The position numbers were made by a program, and so were the translations under genes. From NCBI GenBank assembly GCA_021234155.1, contig JAJEKV010000085.1, positions 1,558,896-1,622,895 on the forward strand: a DNA stretch of 64,000 nt, given 5' to 3'. Under the pieces are notes generated by a model. The model did not search any database and was not told the origin of the DNA. It saw only the letters and a list, made by a program, of their open reading frames with translations. Each line of letters opens with the position of its first letter. The stretch's first letter is position 1. The DNA comes from Isoetes taiwanensis (taxonomy: Eukaryota; Streptophyta; Lycopodiopsida; Isoetales; Isoetaceae). Shown here piece after piece: positions 1 to 13,769 of the stretch.

Positions 1-56
1 TACCTTGACAACCTCTTTTCCTTTTGAAAAGATTTGTGTCTTGTGCTATTGTAAAG
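1..56 (+). repeat. Shortened copy of the SINE/LINE junction found at 5.3-5.6 kb
   Basis: The first 15 bases match the tRNA-like head at about 5309-5323. The text then jumps directly to the sequence that follows the (TTC)n tail at about 5533-5570 (ccttttgaaa.gatttgtg). The roughly 200 bp SINE body present at 5.3 kb is missing here, so this is either an internally deleted copy or a related locus without the body. It is cut by the window edge. Confidence 0.5.
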
Positions 57-1740
57 AGCATGGGCATTCTTTATAAGAGTGGAGGAGGTAATGCTTTATC
101 TAAACATGTATAATTATTATACAACTAGAAAAAGTGCCCAGCGTTGCTGGGCTTTTATTGGAAATATGCCATTATACGTTGATCACATTGACAAAGAAAG
201 TCAGGCTAAGGGGTTTTTTGTGTTCGTGCAACATTTGACTTCAATTTTTCATCTTAATAGGGTTTATAAGACACATTTTGTGGTTTTATCACGATGGCTA
301 AGACAGATACCATAGGATACCATGAAGCCAAGTTAATGGACAAAAGTTGGAGTTAGTATTTATTTTAGACTTCGGTCCTTATCGGAAGTATTAGAACATG
401 ATGCCAATTTGGGTTGTTAGTAGAAACAAGAATTATTTTTTCTACGTTGTTAGAGTCACAAAAGAAAAGAATAGAATAGAGGACAAAGCTTTCATGTTTT
501 ATTTAAGCTATAAAGGGAAAGGAATCTCACAACTTTTAGAAGCAAGAAATTGGGCAATGTCTAAAAGCTAATAGGGTCTACATGTCATCAATTTGAAATT
601 ACCTTATATTTCTAGATTAACACATCTTTGGCCACAATTTTAGCATCTATGCAAACATCAATTTGAATTGTTGTAGCAATTATTTTCTATTCTTGATGGC
701 CTTTTATAGTGGATTTTGCAATTTGTAAGGTCCACATGTAGGTGCATTTCCATGCACTTCCAAAGCATTTAAGAGCCAATTTGAAATATTCGACCTACAA
801 AATATTGCCTCAAGGTTCATTAATCCCATTGTTACAGAGAAGTATTTTTTGGATACAGGAAGCACAATAAAACTGATGTTTGGAGCCATTGTATTGGGCA
901 TGGATAGTGCTGACTTTGCATTTTATTATAATAGCTCTAGGATTGATTTGTATTGGATATGTTGGAGATTTTGTGACGAAATACGAGTTGCAATAAATCT
1001 GGCTACAATGAAATGCTTTGAGTGGATGCTCCAGGAAACATGCCTTTGTCATCGAGCTCTAATTTATTTGATGGACTGAAGGTAAGATCTTATTTGTATA
1101 GTTTTCCATTTAAAGGATCAAAGGTGGGATCTCACAGCGTTCCAAAACGTTTGTTGGAGTATATTACACTACTGTGAATAATATGCTCGAACAAAAAGAG
1201 AGGAATATTCTCTTCCATCATGTAGGCATCTCACATGTATCTTTGCAGGCCTAACAAAAGGTTTTCAAAATTTTGTTGGAAGAGAGGTTAATTCATTACA
1301 AAATGGCAGTGTCCAAAATTTAATTTGTACACATGAGAACCAAGGCATAGAATTCAAAATACATAAAGAAACACACCCTGCAGAAAACAGAAAACCATGA
1401 AAGAAAAGCATTTCAATAACATGCATAATTGGATCTAAGTTGGGAGACTTTTAGGCATCCAGAACCTTTGTTAGGAATTCCTTTCCAGTAAACTATACAT
1501 CAAAAAGAAACATCAGCCTCTTGATGGCATAATAAATGTGTGTGAATTCTATAGCACATCCAAATGGAAGTTCTACTTTAGGATTGTGCAAGGGAAGATT
1601 GCAGAGACGCAAGGTTTGAAGTTGAAAGCTATTTAGTTTAGCTACCTTATTGGTTTCCTCATGAATGATTATATCTCTTTATAAAAGTGGAGATACAGTT
1701 TAGAAGTCGAGATACGTTTGATTTTTGCCTAAGACATGGC
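57..1740. other. No recognisable gene
   Basis: AT-rich sequence with only short open stretches. The most protein-like is a plus-strand stretch at about 800-1079, open through FINPIVTEKYFLDTGS and onward, followed directly by a GT-type donor (ctgaaggtaaga). It could be a lone exon, but I recognise no family in it. Confidence 0.4.
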
Positions 1741-1744
1741 AAAA

Positions 1745-3786
<2,042 letters not shown>

Positions 3787-5300
3787 TATAAAAGCAATAC
3801 CAGGTGCTTGCCTTAATTAGAAAATATCAAGCCTCAAGGGTAGGAAGGTCACGCAATAATGGAAATGTCCCATACACATCCTTGCCATCATTCAAAATAG
3901 CTTCATGATGCAGTCAACTCTCATGTGTTTCCTCTATGCATATACCACCTTATGTTCAGTTAAATAGAAACATGATGTTTATTGCAGCCAATGTTTATGA
4001 AGCTTTTAGCAGATTCTAGAATGTACGAAACCATTAATCATGCATACGCCATGAAAATGTCGCATAGCTTGGACAAGATTACAAGTTTTTTGTAAAATTG
4101 CAGCATAATATCTGTCTCATCTCTAAACATTCCTTTGATGCTAAATCTATGGGCAAATCTCATGTCTGGACAAACGAACAGCAGACAAGATGTGCATTAC
4201 TTTCTGGATTTTTCCGATAAGGAATCAAAGCTGAGAAAGTTCTTACTCCGTTTACATTGTTGTTATACAGTACCTGCCACCACTTTTCAAAAGATCCAGC
4301 AAAAAATGTGACAAGTGCTCCAAAAACTAACAAAAAACTTGAATGATCAACATACTTTTGGGCAAACACAAGTCCTGACTTCATGCGCTGGAATGAGCGT
4401 CTTGGAAAACGAAGACTGTCTTTTTTGCCAGATAGACCTTGGGGGTTAAAATGACTTGATCAATACATTATTATTATTTGTTTCAGGACCTGCTGCGGCC
4501 AATATTAAGTTGTCATTAACGCGTCACATCGTTTCTTGACTAATCAACTTTGACATAAAACAAGCCAAAGTCTGATGTGCTGCCTTCTGGGACTACAAGG
4601 TACCCTATTTTTGGAACATTCTAATGAATTTGTAAATGATACCCGGCTTCCCCATCATTTCATTTCTTGGGCTGTTGCTGCTGTATTATACGGGCCTGCT
4701 CAACATTTGCTATAAATCCTAGATGTTGTCATAGTTTTCTTTTTTTTTTTTTTTTTTTTTTTTTGAAAATAATAATACGAGAGGGAAGGTTTAAGATGAT
4801 GATCCCTTTCACCATAACAACTTTATTGTAAGGATTATCATTCTTTTATGACAAATACATAAGACGAGTTATTTCTGCACTTCCAAATGTTATGGAAGAT
4901 ATGGTTCCTGTTTATGCATACGAATTTATCCAATATTGGAAAACCTCATGAAATGGATTTTTTCAATAAAGATACATGGAGCATCCTGAAATGCAATTTG
5001 GCCCCTATTAAGATTGTACTGCAAATCGGGTTTTTAATATTAACTTGCAATTCTGAATTCTAGTGAGTAGAATTTAAAACGAAGAAAAACTAGCAACAAT
5101 TGCCTGGTATTGCTAAGCAAAAAGCTTACATGTACATATTTGATGTCATCCTTGAGCTTTAGGATGTGGAATGAAGGTGTCTCATCGTTGAGTTTTAGTA
5201 GTCGCATCTTATTTTGAAGTTGTATCCAATGATAGCCAAATTCATAGTTCCTAGGGAAATGTTTTTATACGCTCTAATCCTCACTTGAAGGCCGAGCCTT
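3787..5300. other. No recognisable gene; 24-T homopolymer
   Basis: Nothing here reads as a known gene. A run of T at 4741-4764 (preceded by tttct) is visible. A minus-strand open stretch at 4384-4160 is not recognised. Confidence 0.4.
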
Positions 5301-5302
5301 GG

Positions 5303-5536
5303 ATGCCTACCTTGACAACCTCCTTGGTAAGACGTTAAACTGCCATACCAAGGTCACGGGTTCAACGCCTCGTTGTGAAAGTGGCCATGCAATGTAAAGT
5401 TGGTGGGGGAAGGACCCACTTCAGCAATGTAAAGTGGTGGGGGCAGGACCCATCTGGGTGTGTTGTAAAGTGTCACATGTCCGATAGGACGCTGCCTTGT
5501 GGCGTGACGTTAAAATCTCTTCTTCTTCTTCTTTCC
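5303..5536 (+). mobile_element. tRNA-derived SINE-like unit with (TTC)n tail
   Basis: A B-box-like GGTTCAACGCC lies at about 5359-5369, and an A-box-like CTTGGTAAGACG at about 5323-5334, spaced as in a pol III tRNA-type promoter. The body carries a 36-37 bp tandem duplication (gcaatgtaaag.tggtggggg at about 5390 and 5426). The 3' end reads gacgttaaaatc followed by (TTC)n at 5517-5533. A tRNA-like head, an unrelated body and a short simple-repeat tail is SINE architecture. No clear target-site duplication was found, and the unit directly precedes a LINE RT fragment, so it could be a LINE 5' region instead. Confidence 0.5.
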
Positions 5537-5573
5537 TTTTGAAACGATTTGTGATCTTGTGCTATTGCGAAGA

Positions 5574-6112
5574 ATGGCAAAGGGGGCAAAAGGCTCTGGA
5601 AATAAAAGGTTTGTGGCTTTTATTGATTTAACTAAAGCATTTGATAGCATCGGTAGAAAAGAACTTGCTTCGAGGTTAAATGACCTAAATGTCCCAGAAG
5701 ATTTGAAAAATGTTGTCGCTTGTCTATATAAATAGGTCTTAGTAGAAGTCCCTTTTCCTTTTATTGGACCAATAAAAGTTCCAAACACAATCGAGGTTAA
5801 AAAGAGTTGCTCGTGTTCCCCTTCCCTTTTCGGGCTAATTATGGATGAGCTTGAAAGTTTGTTGGCTAGATTTGATGGAGCGGGAGCTAGACTTGGGAAG
5901 TATGTTATTCAGCTTTTGCTATTTGCAGATGACATAATACGAGTCTCCAAGTCTGCAAGCGGTTTACAGCAGCTTTTGAACGTGTTGGATGTTTTTTATG
6001 CTAAAAAAATGAATGCAGATATATCAAAAGTCATGGTGTTTGGCGGTCATGATCCTACAATTTTCTCTATTGGAGAATACCTTTGCCAAAAGTAAATGAG
6101 TATAAATATCTT
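5574..6112 (+). pseudogene. Non-LTR (LINE) reverse-transcriptase fragment
   Basis: The frame that begins near 5607 reads FVAFIDLTKAFDSIGRKEL (RT block with the first catalytic Asp), then CSCSPSLFGLIMDELESLL, then QLLLFADDIIRVSK (the FADD catalytic box, about 5910-5950). A +1 shift near 6080 continues as PLPKVNEYKYLGNLKG, the usual RT thumb-region wording. One in-frame TAG lies at 5733-5735. The fragment starts within the RT domain and is cut at its 3' end by an LTR sequence at about 6113. It is an inactive remnant, about 170 codons of a normally near-900-codon ORF2. Confidence 0.88.
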
Positions 6113-7546
6113 GGTAACCTAAAAGGGTTTGTATTAGCTACGCTAACATATTAGTGAGTAAATAACCTAATTAGGCTAATTAGGTTATTAATTAGTAAAA
6201 GTCAGCCAACTAAGCAGTGCCACCAGGCCCAAGTCGATTGGCCAGGGAGAACTTGCTAAGTTTGGAGAGCAAATTGGGGCCCTACCCCCATTTTTGCCCC
6301 AAATCGATTTGGGGAGAGCTGGAGGAAGGAGGAGCTGCCAGCTACTGCAACCAGACTTGAAGAATAGAAGGCTTTTGTGACAATGGCTCTAGCCAAGAGA
6401 CTAGTTAGTCCCTAGATAATCTGTGCTTCAGCTAAACCTTATCTGATTAGATGGAATGGTTAATTTCTCTTTTATGTGTTACTAAGATGATGATGGATAC
6501 TTTGATTATGATTGTGTTCTCTCTTTCTGTTTCTCCTGAGGGAGCGTAGAGACCTGAAAGTTTCCTAGAAGTAGAGATGTCTCTAGCTAGAACCTTAAGA
6601 CCCAGTAAATACGGCCTGTGCACAATGGCCCGTCTGGCTGTGGATGCTATATCGTGATTTAGCACCAGATAATGGCTACGCTGGTGAAACGGGGGTGGGG
6701 TCTTGCCTAGCGTGGCTACAGGACCCCTACAGGCCTACAGTGTGCTAGGCTTATAAGTGGTTCTCGCGTTGGGGCCGGATATGGGTCCAGCACCTCTTGG
6801 GTCGCGAAAAAGCGTGCCTATATGGACATCCTGGGCTCGATGGGCGTCCCGGGCACCAGGATTTTGGGGGTTCAAGTCGGGTACGAATGTGGGGGGGTCG
6901 CTAAGGAGGCGTGCATTCTCTAGTACACCCAGGGATCCATCGTGGTCGGGAAGGGGACGCCTCCCTGACCTGCCTCATCGAACTGGATAGATGTAACCCA
7001 GAGTTAGTCTCATAGGACGACTCCATGAGATTGCGTTTCTGAAAGGCTACAATCACGCCATAGCATGTTTCAGCCTATCTACAAAGTGTGCCTGGGAGGG
7101 GCAGATGGAGTGGATTACCCTAGCCATTGTTCTATGCCCGGTAATGCCATGTTATACCTCTGTCGGCTATTATCTTGAGGCCCTGATCGTTAGTCGACCC
7201 CATGGAGACTGAGCCCAGGGTAGAGCCCTTATTTATGGTATATTGCATATGCTATCTTGTACTTGTATTACCATGTAGATGATGTGATGGACGGACCACC
7301 CTTCGTGGTGGTCTATTATTTTGAACATGATTGTTGTGTGCTAACATGTACGTATGCTTCCGCTATATAGTATTCCCATAGAGGATGTGGGACGAATGAC
7401 ACCTCTGTGTTCCTCACCCGGACATTTGGCCATTCGCAATGGTCCGAGTTAGACAAAGGGCCTTTCTATGGTGATGTAGTTGCCACGGGAGGGAAATTTG
7501 CCCTATCTGTACGATGGGAGCATCATATAGATTCTGGGAGCGTCAC
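6113..7546 (+). mobile_element. Truncated LTR of the same gypsy family (copy A)
   Basis: Matches the reverse complement of the 5' LTRs at 26305-27811 and 50043-51561 along nearly its whole length, including the tract around the CAAATCGATTTGGGG palindrome (about 6298-6316). It ends with GGGAGCGTCACA, equivalent to the GGAGCATCACA LTR terminus. About the first 100 bp of the LTR (the TGTGACGTTCC end) are missing; the junction is with the LINE fragment. No internal gypsy sequence follows. It is therefore a broken solo LTR in plus orientation. Confidence 0.85.
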
Positions 7547-8568
7547 AACAAACTTAAAACAAACATAAGTAAAGTATTTTTGGAAAATCGTGTTAGGCAC
7601 GATATTAAATCGTAGTCCATGGTATAGGGGCATAATGTAATGCCTTGGCACCTTATTTGGTTGATAGATGGAGACGATATTTGTGATTAGATCCAACATT
7701 TTGAGATGTACGACATCAATACGCTACTATGCAATTATACACTAAGGCAACTGATTTACATATGCTAACGTATTATGGAATCTGCTCGAATGGAATGGAT
7801 GGTTGAAGTTAAGATTCTAAGTATGCTCGAAGTGTGTAGAACTTAGTGACAACAAACCGAAAGTGGATGGAATATGAACACGTAAATTGAATGAATAAGG
7901 CATGTTATCTTGGAGCACACATTTAGGTAGAAGCATGCTTAGGCTAGGATGTTGACAAAAATGAAAGCATCTTCCATTCATTGAACACGCTTCAAGCTAT
8001 TCAACAAGCCATCCTAACTGTCTCCAACACGGATACTGCCACAATTTCTGTGCCCCAATTCATCCAGATATTGCAACAGCAAGTCGCTACATAATCTGGC
8101 AGATTCTAGCTTAGATTATCTGTCGCTACATAATCTGGCAAATTCTAGCTTAGATTATCTGTCGCTACATAATCTAGCATATTCTAGCTTAGATTATAGG
8201 CACAGCTGTAACTATTAGATGCTATTTTTTTATCCTTTGCCTAAGCTCTGTGAAAACGAAAGGGTGAGCCCAAGCGTTTTTTTCTCCTTCAAAAGGATGA
8301 GCCCAAGCCGTTTTTTATCCTTCGTCTCTGCCTTTTACATTGCCTTCTACACCCAAGCTTAGTTCGGAGCACAAAATTGCCCATGCCCTGGGCTCCATCA
8401 AAGCCAGAAAGCAAGCCTTAAATTTGGATGAGACCCCTAATTTTTTTTTAAGGGCAAGTTTTCACCTTGCCATTCAATTTGAAGGGCAAATTTTAGCCAC
8501 ATCTCACAAGGGCCCTAGGCACAACCCGTGAGTCATATTGACTTTGATCGTTGACTTTTGAGATTTTT
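7547..8568. repeat. Left arm of a large inverted repeat (arm X)
   Basis: Reads as the reverse complement of 18481-19419, with point differences and small indels. Both arms start immediately beyond the same LTR end, so LTR plus X is shared. Both contain a duplicated segment around gggtgagcccaag. The arm ends near gacttttgagatttt, after which the two flanks diverge. No gene was recognised in it. Confidence 0.85.
8083..8199. repeat. 39-bp tandem repeat, three copies
   Basis: The unit begins gtcgctacataatct and is repeated at 8083, 8122 and 8161. The matching place in the right arm (about 18850-18890) has only one unit, so the expansion happened in this arm after the arms separated. Confidence 0.9.
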
Positions 8569-9457
8569 TAGTTTTAAATTTTTTTTCTTGCAGTTGAGGG
8601 ATTCGAACCTCAAAGAAATCTCGAATAGCAAGACAAGATTCCCATCCACAAAATCTCGAATAAAGATTCGCATCTACGAAGTCCCGGACAGGGCATTATT
8701 GCCCTAAAATTTTGTTTGCCAAGTGTCAATCTAAGGAAAGTTTAGCTTCAATGTCAATCTAAGGAGAAGTTTGGCTTCAAATTAAATTCATCTGCATTAT
8801 ATATATGTTGCAATAAACGTTACTTCATCCATCACTATTTCCCCGTGCGAAGAATGGAAAGATGGCCTCACAAAAACGTCTACCAGAATGGAAATGCACC
8901 AATTGAATAGACTGCAACCAACATATTTGTATTTCTCATCTCGTTCCTGTATGTTGATCATAGAAAGGATTCCCTCTCTGCAAGACTGAAGCCATCATAA
9001 ATTTTCTAAGGGCCACGAACCAAGAAAAAGAGCGCCTCTGAAATGCTCAGAACACCATTGCTTGTTTGGGCCATGCCCAATCATTTGGACATATTAGAAA
9101 ACCAACAAACAATATTAACAACCTCAATCTTAACTTTCTACTCTTTCAAACACCATAAATAAGCCATTATGCACAGAACAGACGCACCATATAAAGTGAG
9201 ATGAATCTTGCTTATCAAAATATATTTCTTGTGGGCATGAAAATTGTTGTTCGATAGAAGAGCAGATGCACCTCTAATTGAGACACTTGAAAGGAGGACA
9301 AAAATGTGGCTGCACGTTGATGGCTATGAATGATCATTTAAATATCTTCAAAGACCTTATAATAAACTTTTCATCTCATCTGATCTCACCCCATCTTGAT
9401 TTCATCTCATCTCATGGAAAATATACAGCGAAAGTGGACATGTACATGTGACAATGT
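8569..9457. other. 3' flank of TAF12; no gene seen
   Basis: Holds the likely 3' UTR of the TAF12 gene (minus strand) next to 9458. A tRNA T-arm-like sequence (minus strand, GGTTCGAATCC at about 8607-8617) sits here without the rest of a tRNA. Confidence 0.45.
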
Positions 9458-12050
9458 TCAGCTTCCATATTGTGGGTTGTTTTGAGAGGCATTCTTTGTG
9501 ATGCCCTCCGATCCTGCTGCTAGTGACTGTCGGACCTGAGAAGTCATGAAAGAACATTAGAACTGACTTAGCAAGACACCAAGAACATAAGCATATAATG
9601 ATGTAAATCATACCGAGGCAAGCCGTTGCCTATGCAGCTCACTTACTGACTGGCAAACCAAAGACAGAAAAGTTAAAAACATTATGATGTTTTTAATTAA
9701 AATAAGATAAGATCAATATTATGTACTTTACAGAAGTTTTACTCACCGGCCTCTTATATGATCGGTATTCATCTCCTCCAAATCCAGGAATTGTCATGTT
9801 CCAATTCCTTTCTATAGCAAATTCATAAAAATGAAGTTAGCAAGAAACATAATCGCGCTAATTCAGAAATTTATACCGCCATCTCACCCAAATGTAGCAG
9901 AACATCTTTTGCTTCCAAAACAGAAGATTTCCGATGCTTAGCCAACGCACAAGCAAACGTTGTCACCTGCCAAAGATGACTTAGAAAAAGCCAACAAAAC
10001 CATCCACCAAAACCCAAAACATCCAAAATCCAGACTCACCAAAGCAGTCTTTGTGCATCACCTAATACTTATTGCATAGCTATGAAGAGAACATGGGAAA
10101 TTATCATAACTTGAGGCATGCAAGATCATTACTGTTTCAACAAAGTCATCAGCAATTTCCAGCAAGACGTCTTCAACTTCCGGATCCAGCTTCTCATGTG
10201 GATCGACCTATAATAACAATGAAAGAAGCGTTTAGACACACAACCAAGAAACAGTATGCCACTGTAAAAAACCAGACGAGCCAAATAAATTTCTTCTAAT
10301 TCTAATACCATCTGCCATTTATGCAACAACAGATAAGTGATATTTTAGTACTGTCTTGCAGGTTATTATTATTCATGACAACCATGTTGTGATGCTTGCT
10401 TTCGGCAATGATACTTGATACAGAGCCACTTGATCCTACCAAAGAGCATGTTGCCATGCATACACTACACGCAAATGTCTCAAGATATCTAGCTGAGATG
10501 TTAGGCTGCCCATGTCCACCAAGTATAATTGCACTATTAGTATCCAATCTAATTCCAATTATCATGTGGTATTTCCAACCCTGTATTATGCTTTTATAAT
10601 CGATGTAAGAAGCATACCTGAGCAACGATTTCTTGAATGCTTCGTTTTCCTAAAATGCGATTACTAGGTTCAGAAGCCTTCCCAACACTTTTCACACCAG
10701 GTACACCAGGTTGGGTTCCCATGAAACCTGAGCTCTTTTGAGCAAGAGATTCGGGCCGCACTTGCTGGGAAAGTGGTTGTTGATATTGTTGTTGGTGAAC
10801 ATACTGTGGGTTTTGACGCAATTGTTGCTGCCTTTGTGCTGCTTGCTGTTGGAACTGAGTTTGGTACTGCATGGATGACTGTTGATGCATTACCCTGGGC
10901 TGACCGGACATCCATTGTTGGGGCTGGCCTGGATATGCTGGCATTTGTGCTGCAGGTGATATGGCTGAAGATGCCCTTGAGTACTGCTGTGTTGCCTGGA
11001 CCCTCTGCAAATGGAATACCAATAATCAGTGGAAAATAGTCTCCAACATATGGCACACATAATGCAGAACAATACACAAACTTAAACCTTATATATTAGA
11101 GAACCTTAATGTGACCAGAATACCTGGGTAGCAGTCTTTACATTTGATACATTTGGTTGGGCTCCCATGGTAGAAAAACTCCTTTGGTTTGCATAATGAA
11201 TTTGTTGCTGTTGTGAATATTGTTGTTGTGGCCTTGTTGCTACTTGTTGACCTTGATATGGCATAGATGGTCTTGGCTGATTGGAAGGCCACTGCTGATA
11301 AGGATATGCATTTGTTGAGGCTGGATAATGCATCTGGGGTGAGGCTGCCATATATGGCGCTGCAGATGCTCTTGGTACTTGCTGTTGTCCTTGCATTCTC
11401 TGCACAAGAACTGTGAAACATTAAGCATAACATGAAATCACACACACAGGCTGTACTGAAGGCTATCTAACCTACAAGGGCAAATACTAACTTATTTTGC
11501 GAAAAGTGGAACGACCATAACTTTACCTGGCCACCAGGTTTCGCAGCCACTGTTCCAGTAATAGGAACATGAGATTGAGCCCGTTGGGTTTGCTGCATTT
11601 GTTGCTGCTTCTGATTCTGCTGTTGTTGAGTCTGTTGTTGGGGTAAGGTTTGCTGTTGCGGTGGTCTATGCTGTACTTCATGCAAAGCAGGTGAGGAAGC
11701 TTGCTGCTGCGCTTGCTTAACCGCCGGCGTTTGTGACGAAGGTAAAGCACCATCCATCTAAACAAAATAAATTCAGAACCAGGTCCTAAAACCCCATTTC
11801 TTGGGAAAAAAAATTTGCACGTTTAAAAAATGGTGCTTACAAGGATAATGCATGGCAGGATAAACACACATTTTAGGATCGTGAGACGTCAAGGAAAAAA
11901 AGGAGGCTAAAGGCTAGGTTTTTTCACGCTAAAAGAGCTACAGAGTTAAGGAAATACCTTGTCCACAGGAGGACGTGCGGCATCTGGTATTGGGACGGAG
12001 ACAGCGGCCGGAGTGCCGCCATTGCTGGTGCCCTCCTGCGAAGAAGCCAT
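9458..12050 (-). CDS. TAF12: Transcription initiation factor TFIID subunit 12
   Basis: TAF12 is a histone-fold subunit of TFIID (and, in other eukaryotes, SAGA) that pairs with TAF4 in the nucleus. Nine exons with GT-AG borders join in frame: 12050-11958, 11757-11527, 11399-11124, 11004-10618, 10207-10133, 9966-9888, 9811-9747, 9649-9614 and 9535-9458. They total 1320 nt, a 439-residue protein with no stop. Residues 1-315 are rich in Gln/Pro/Ser. The histone fold (about 318-400) shows [60 protein letters not shown] and [14 protein letters not shown], all typical of plant TAF12; the tail [13 protein letters not shown] also fits. The start is the first ATG (12050), in CT-rich leader context. 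Exons 3 and 4 look like diverged copies of each other. Exon borders are my reading and lack transcript support. Confidence 0.93.
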
Positions 12051-13769
12051 AGCCCGAAAGAGAGAGAGCTTGTTCCCTCCTTTTTTCTTAAAACCTAGAG
12101 GTTGGGTTCTATTTTCGTCGAAGTGTACATTAATCCGTATCTGTACATTTTCAAAAATAGGTAACCTTCAATTTCCCAGCCAAATTCTATTCTAATATAC
12201 ACATATGACATAAGGATCTTGCACTATTGGACCAACATATGACCCCACTACTCGATAAACTATGAATGAGCATACACCATGAAATTTTATATGATTTTAT
12301 TACTCGAAATAACATTCAATATAGCAAATACGTGACATGCCATATGATACAATTCAGTGTCAGTACATTGTTGGTAGTTTGTCCAGTAAATATTGGCATG
12401 CATAATGGCAATCACTCGTAAGACTTGAATCTTAATGTGCAATAACTCTGAACTGCCCATGTTTGATCATCAATTCCAAGAACTGTATAGCTTTTTTCCA
12501 ATCCTAACTAGGTACAAATGTATCCAGGGATGTCATGGACCTCCATTATCTCAGCCTTGCCTTCACGTCAACACTCGACATGGTCCCCAGCCTAAATTTA
12601 GGACTTTAATAAGGTGGTGGCTGTTATTGTTTCCCGAATCTTCAATTGCATAAGGTGATGAGTTGTCACTATCATTGTAAAAAACAAATGTGTCAAAAGG
12701 CATTACATTATATTATAGCCTAGTTGTTAAAAGTTGGCATTTTCGGTTTGAAACGTGTCGGCACTATATGATATATTTAAGGTGGTCCGCCAACCTTTGA
12801 GTGTGGTATGAAGCGATGCATTAATGGAGTAAATGCATTCCATGTTGTAATATTATGCTGGTCATGGAAGTTCTTTATGATCAAGTTTCAAACTCATGAT
12901 CCCTTAGGTGTCGAATTATTGCAATAAAATTATAAATAAATAATAAGATAAAGAAATGGAAATATGGTTGTATTATTGAGTTTGCTAATATGTTCTACTA
13001 GAAAACCCATAATGCCATGATGTTGAGTTCAAATCTAAGAATATTCCACACAAATAGGAGAGGGTGCCTATATTTCAAAGGAAGAAAACACTCACTCAAT
13101 AATTTAGATACGCGCAACTATCAATTGGGTGTTTTCTCAAAATGTTACGACAATACAAAGTGGAGGAGGGGGTTGTCCATCATTCTCCACCATTTCAACT
13201 TCTCGACTCTCGTGCACCTGGCTCTCCAATTCTAGAGATGGGCTCGCAGAAATATGACAAAAAACTCCCACGCATCTGGATGGACTGAGACCCGACCATT
13301 TACTTCTCATTCATCTCAACAGATTTTCTACAACCGTGGATAGTAGGTGGCTGCATATATGCGAACTACTCATAATGAAAAAATAGTACTGAGTTGAACC
13401 ATGGAGACCAACTGGCCTATGGGACTCAAACAAAGAAAACAGCAAGCGTATTACTGTCGAAATTAAAAAAAAAAAAACCTGCCACAAAAGGGTTTTTGGG
13501 GAATAACCTTAATAGTAATAGGCATGCTGACACACTATACAAAGTTGTACAATGATGTGATAAGGTAGCATTCAGCGTCGTGCCAGAGGAAACAGCTGAG
13601 TGTGTATATACATGATCTGTTAAAGACATGATCCCAGTGAGCCCTCAGAGGCTGTGTCTAGCAGCACATGATGTGGCTGATTAGATGGGACTAACTGAAT
13701 ATAGCATGCTCGGATATGGTCATATGTTGGACAGCTATGAAGGGTATGGTATTCATTCTCAATGGCTCC
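12051..13769. other. TAF12 upstream region; no further gene seen
   Basis: Next to 12050 the minus strand is CT-rich (gagagagagctt in plus), typical of a plant 5' leader. No clear TATA box was picked. The rest is AT-rich with no recognisable coding sequence; an A-run lies near 13466-13480. Confidence 0.4.

Noticed and set aside
8590-8680. tRNA gene on minus strand (T-arm with GGTTCGAATCC)
   Set aside because: Only a T-arm-like hairpin; no D-arm, anticodon arm or acceptor stem fits upstream.
10773-11039. Plus-strand frame over TAF12
   Set aside because: Antisense of Gln-rich exon 4, which yields few stops by composition.
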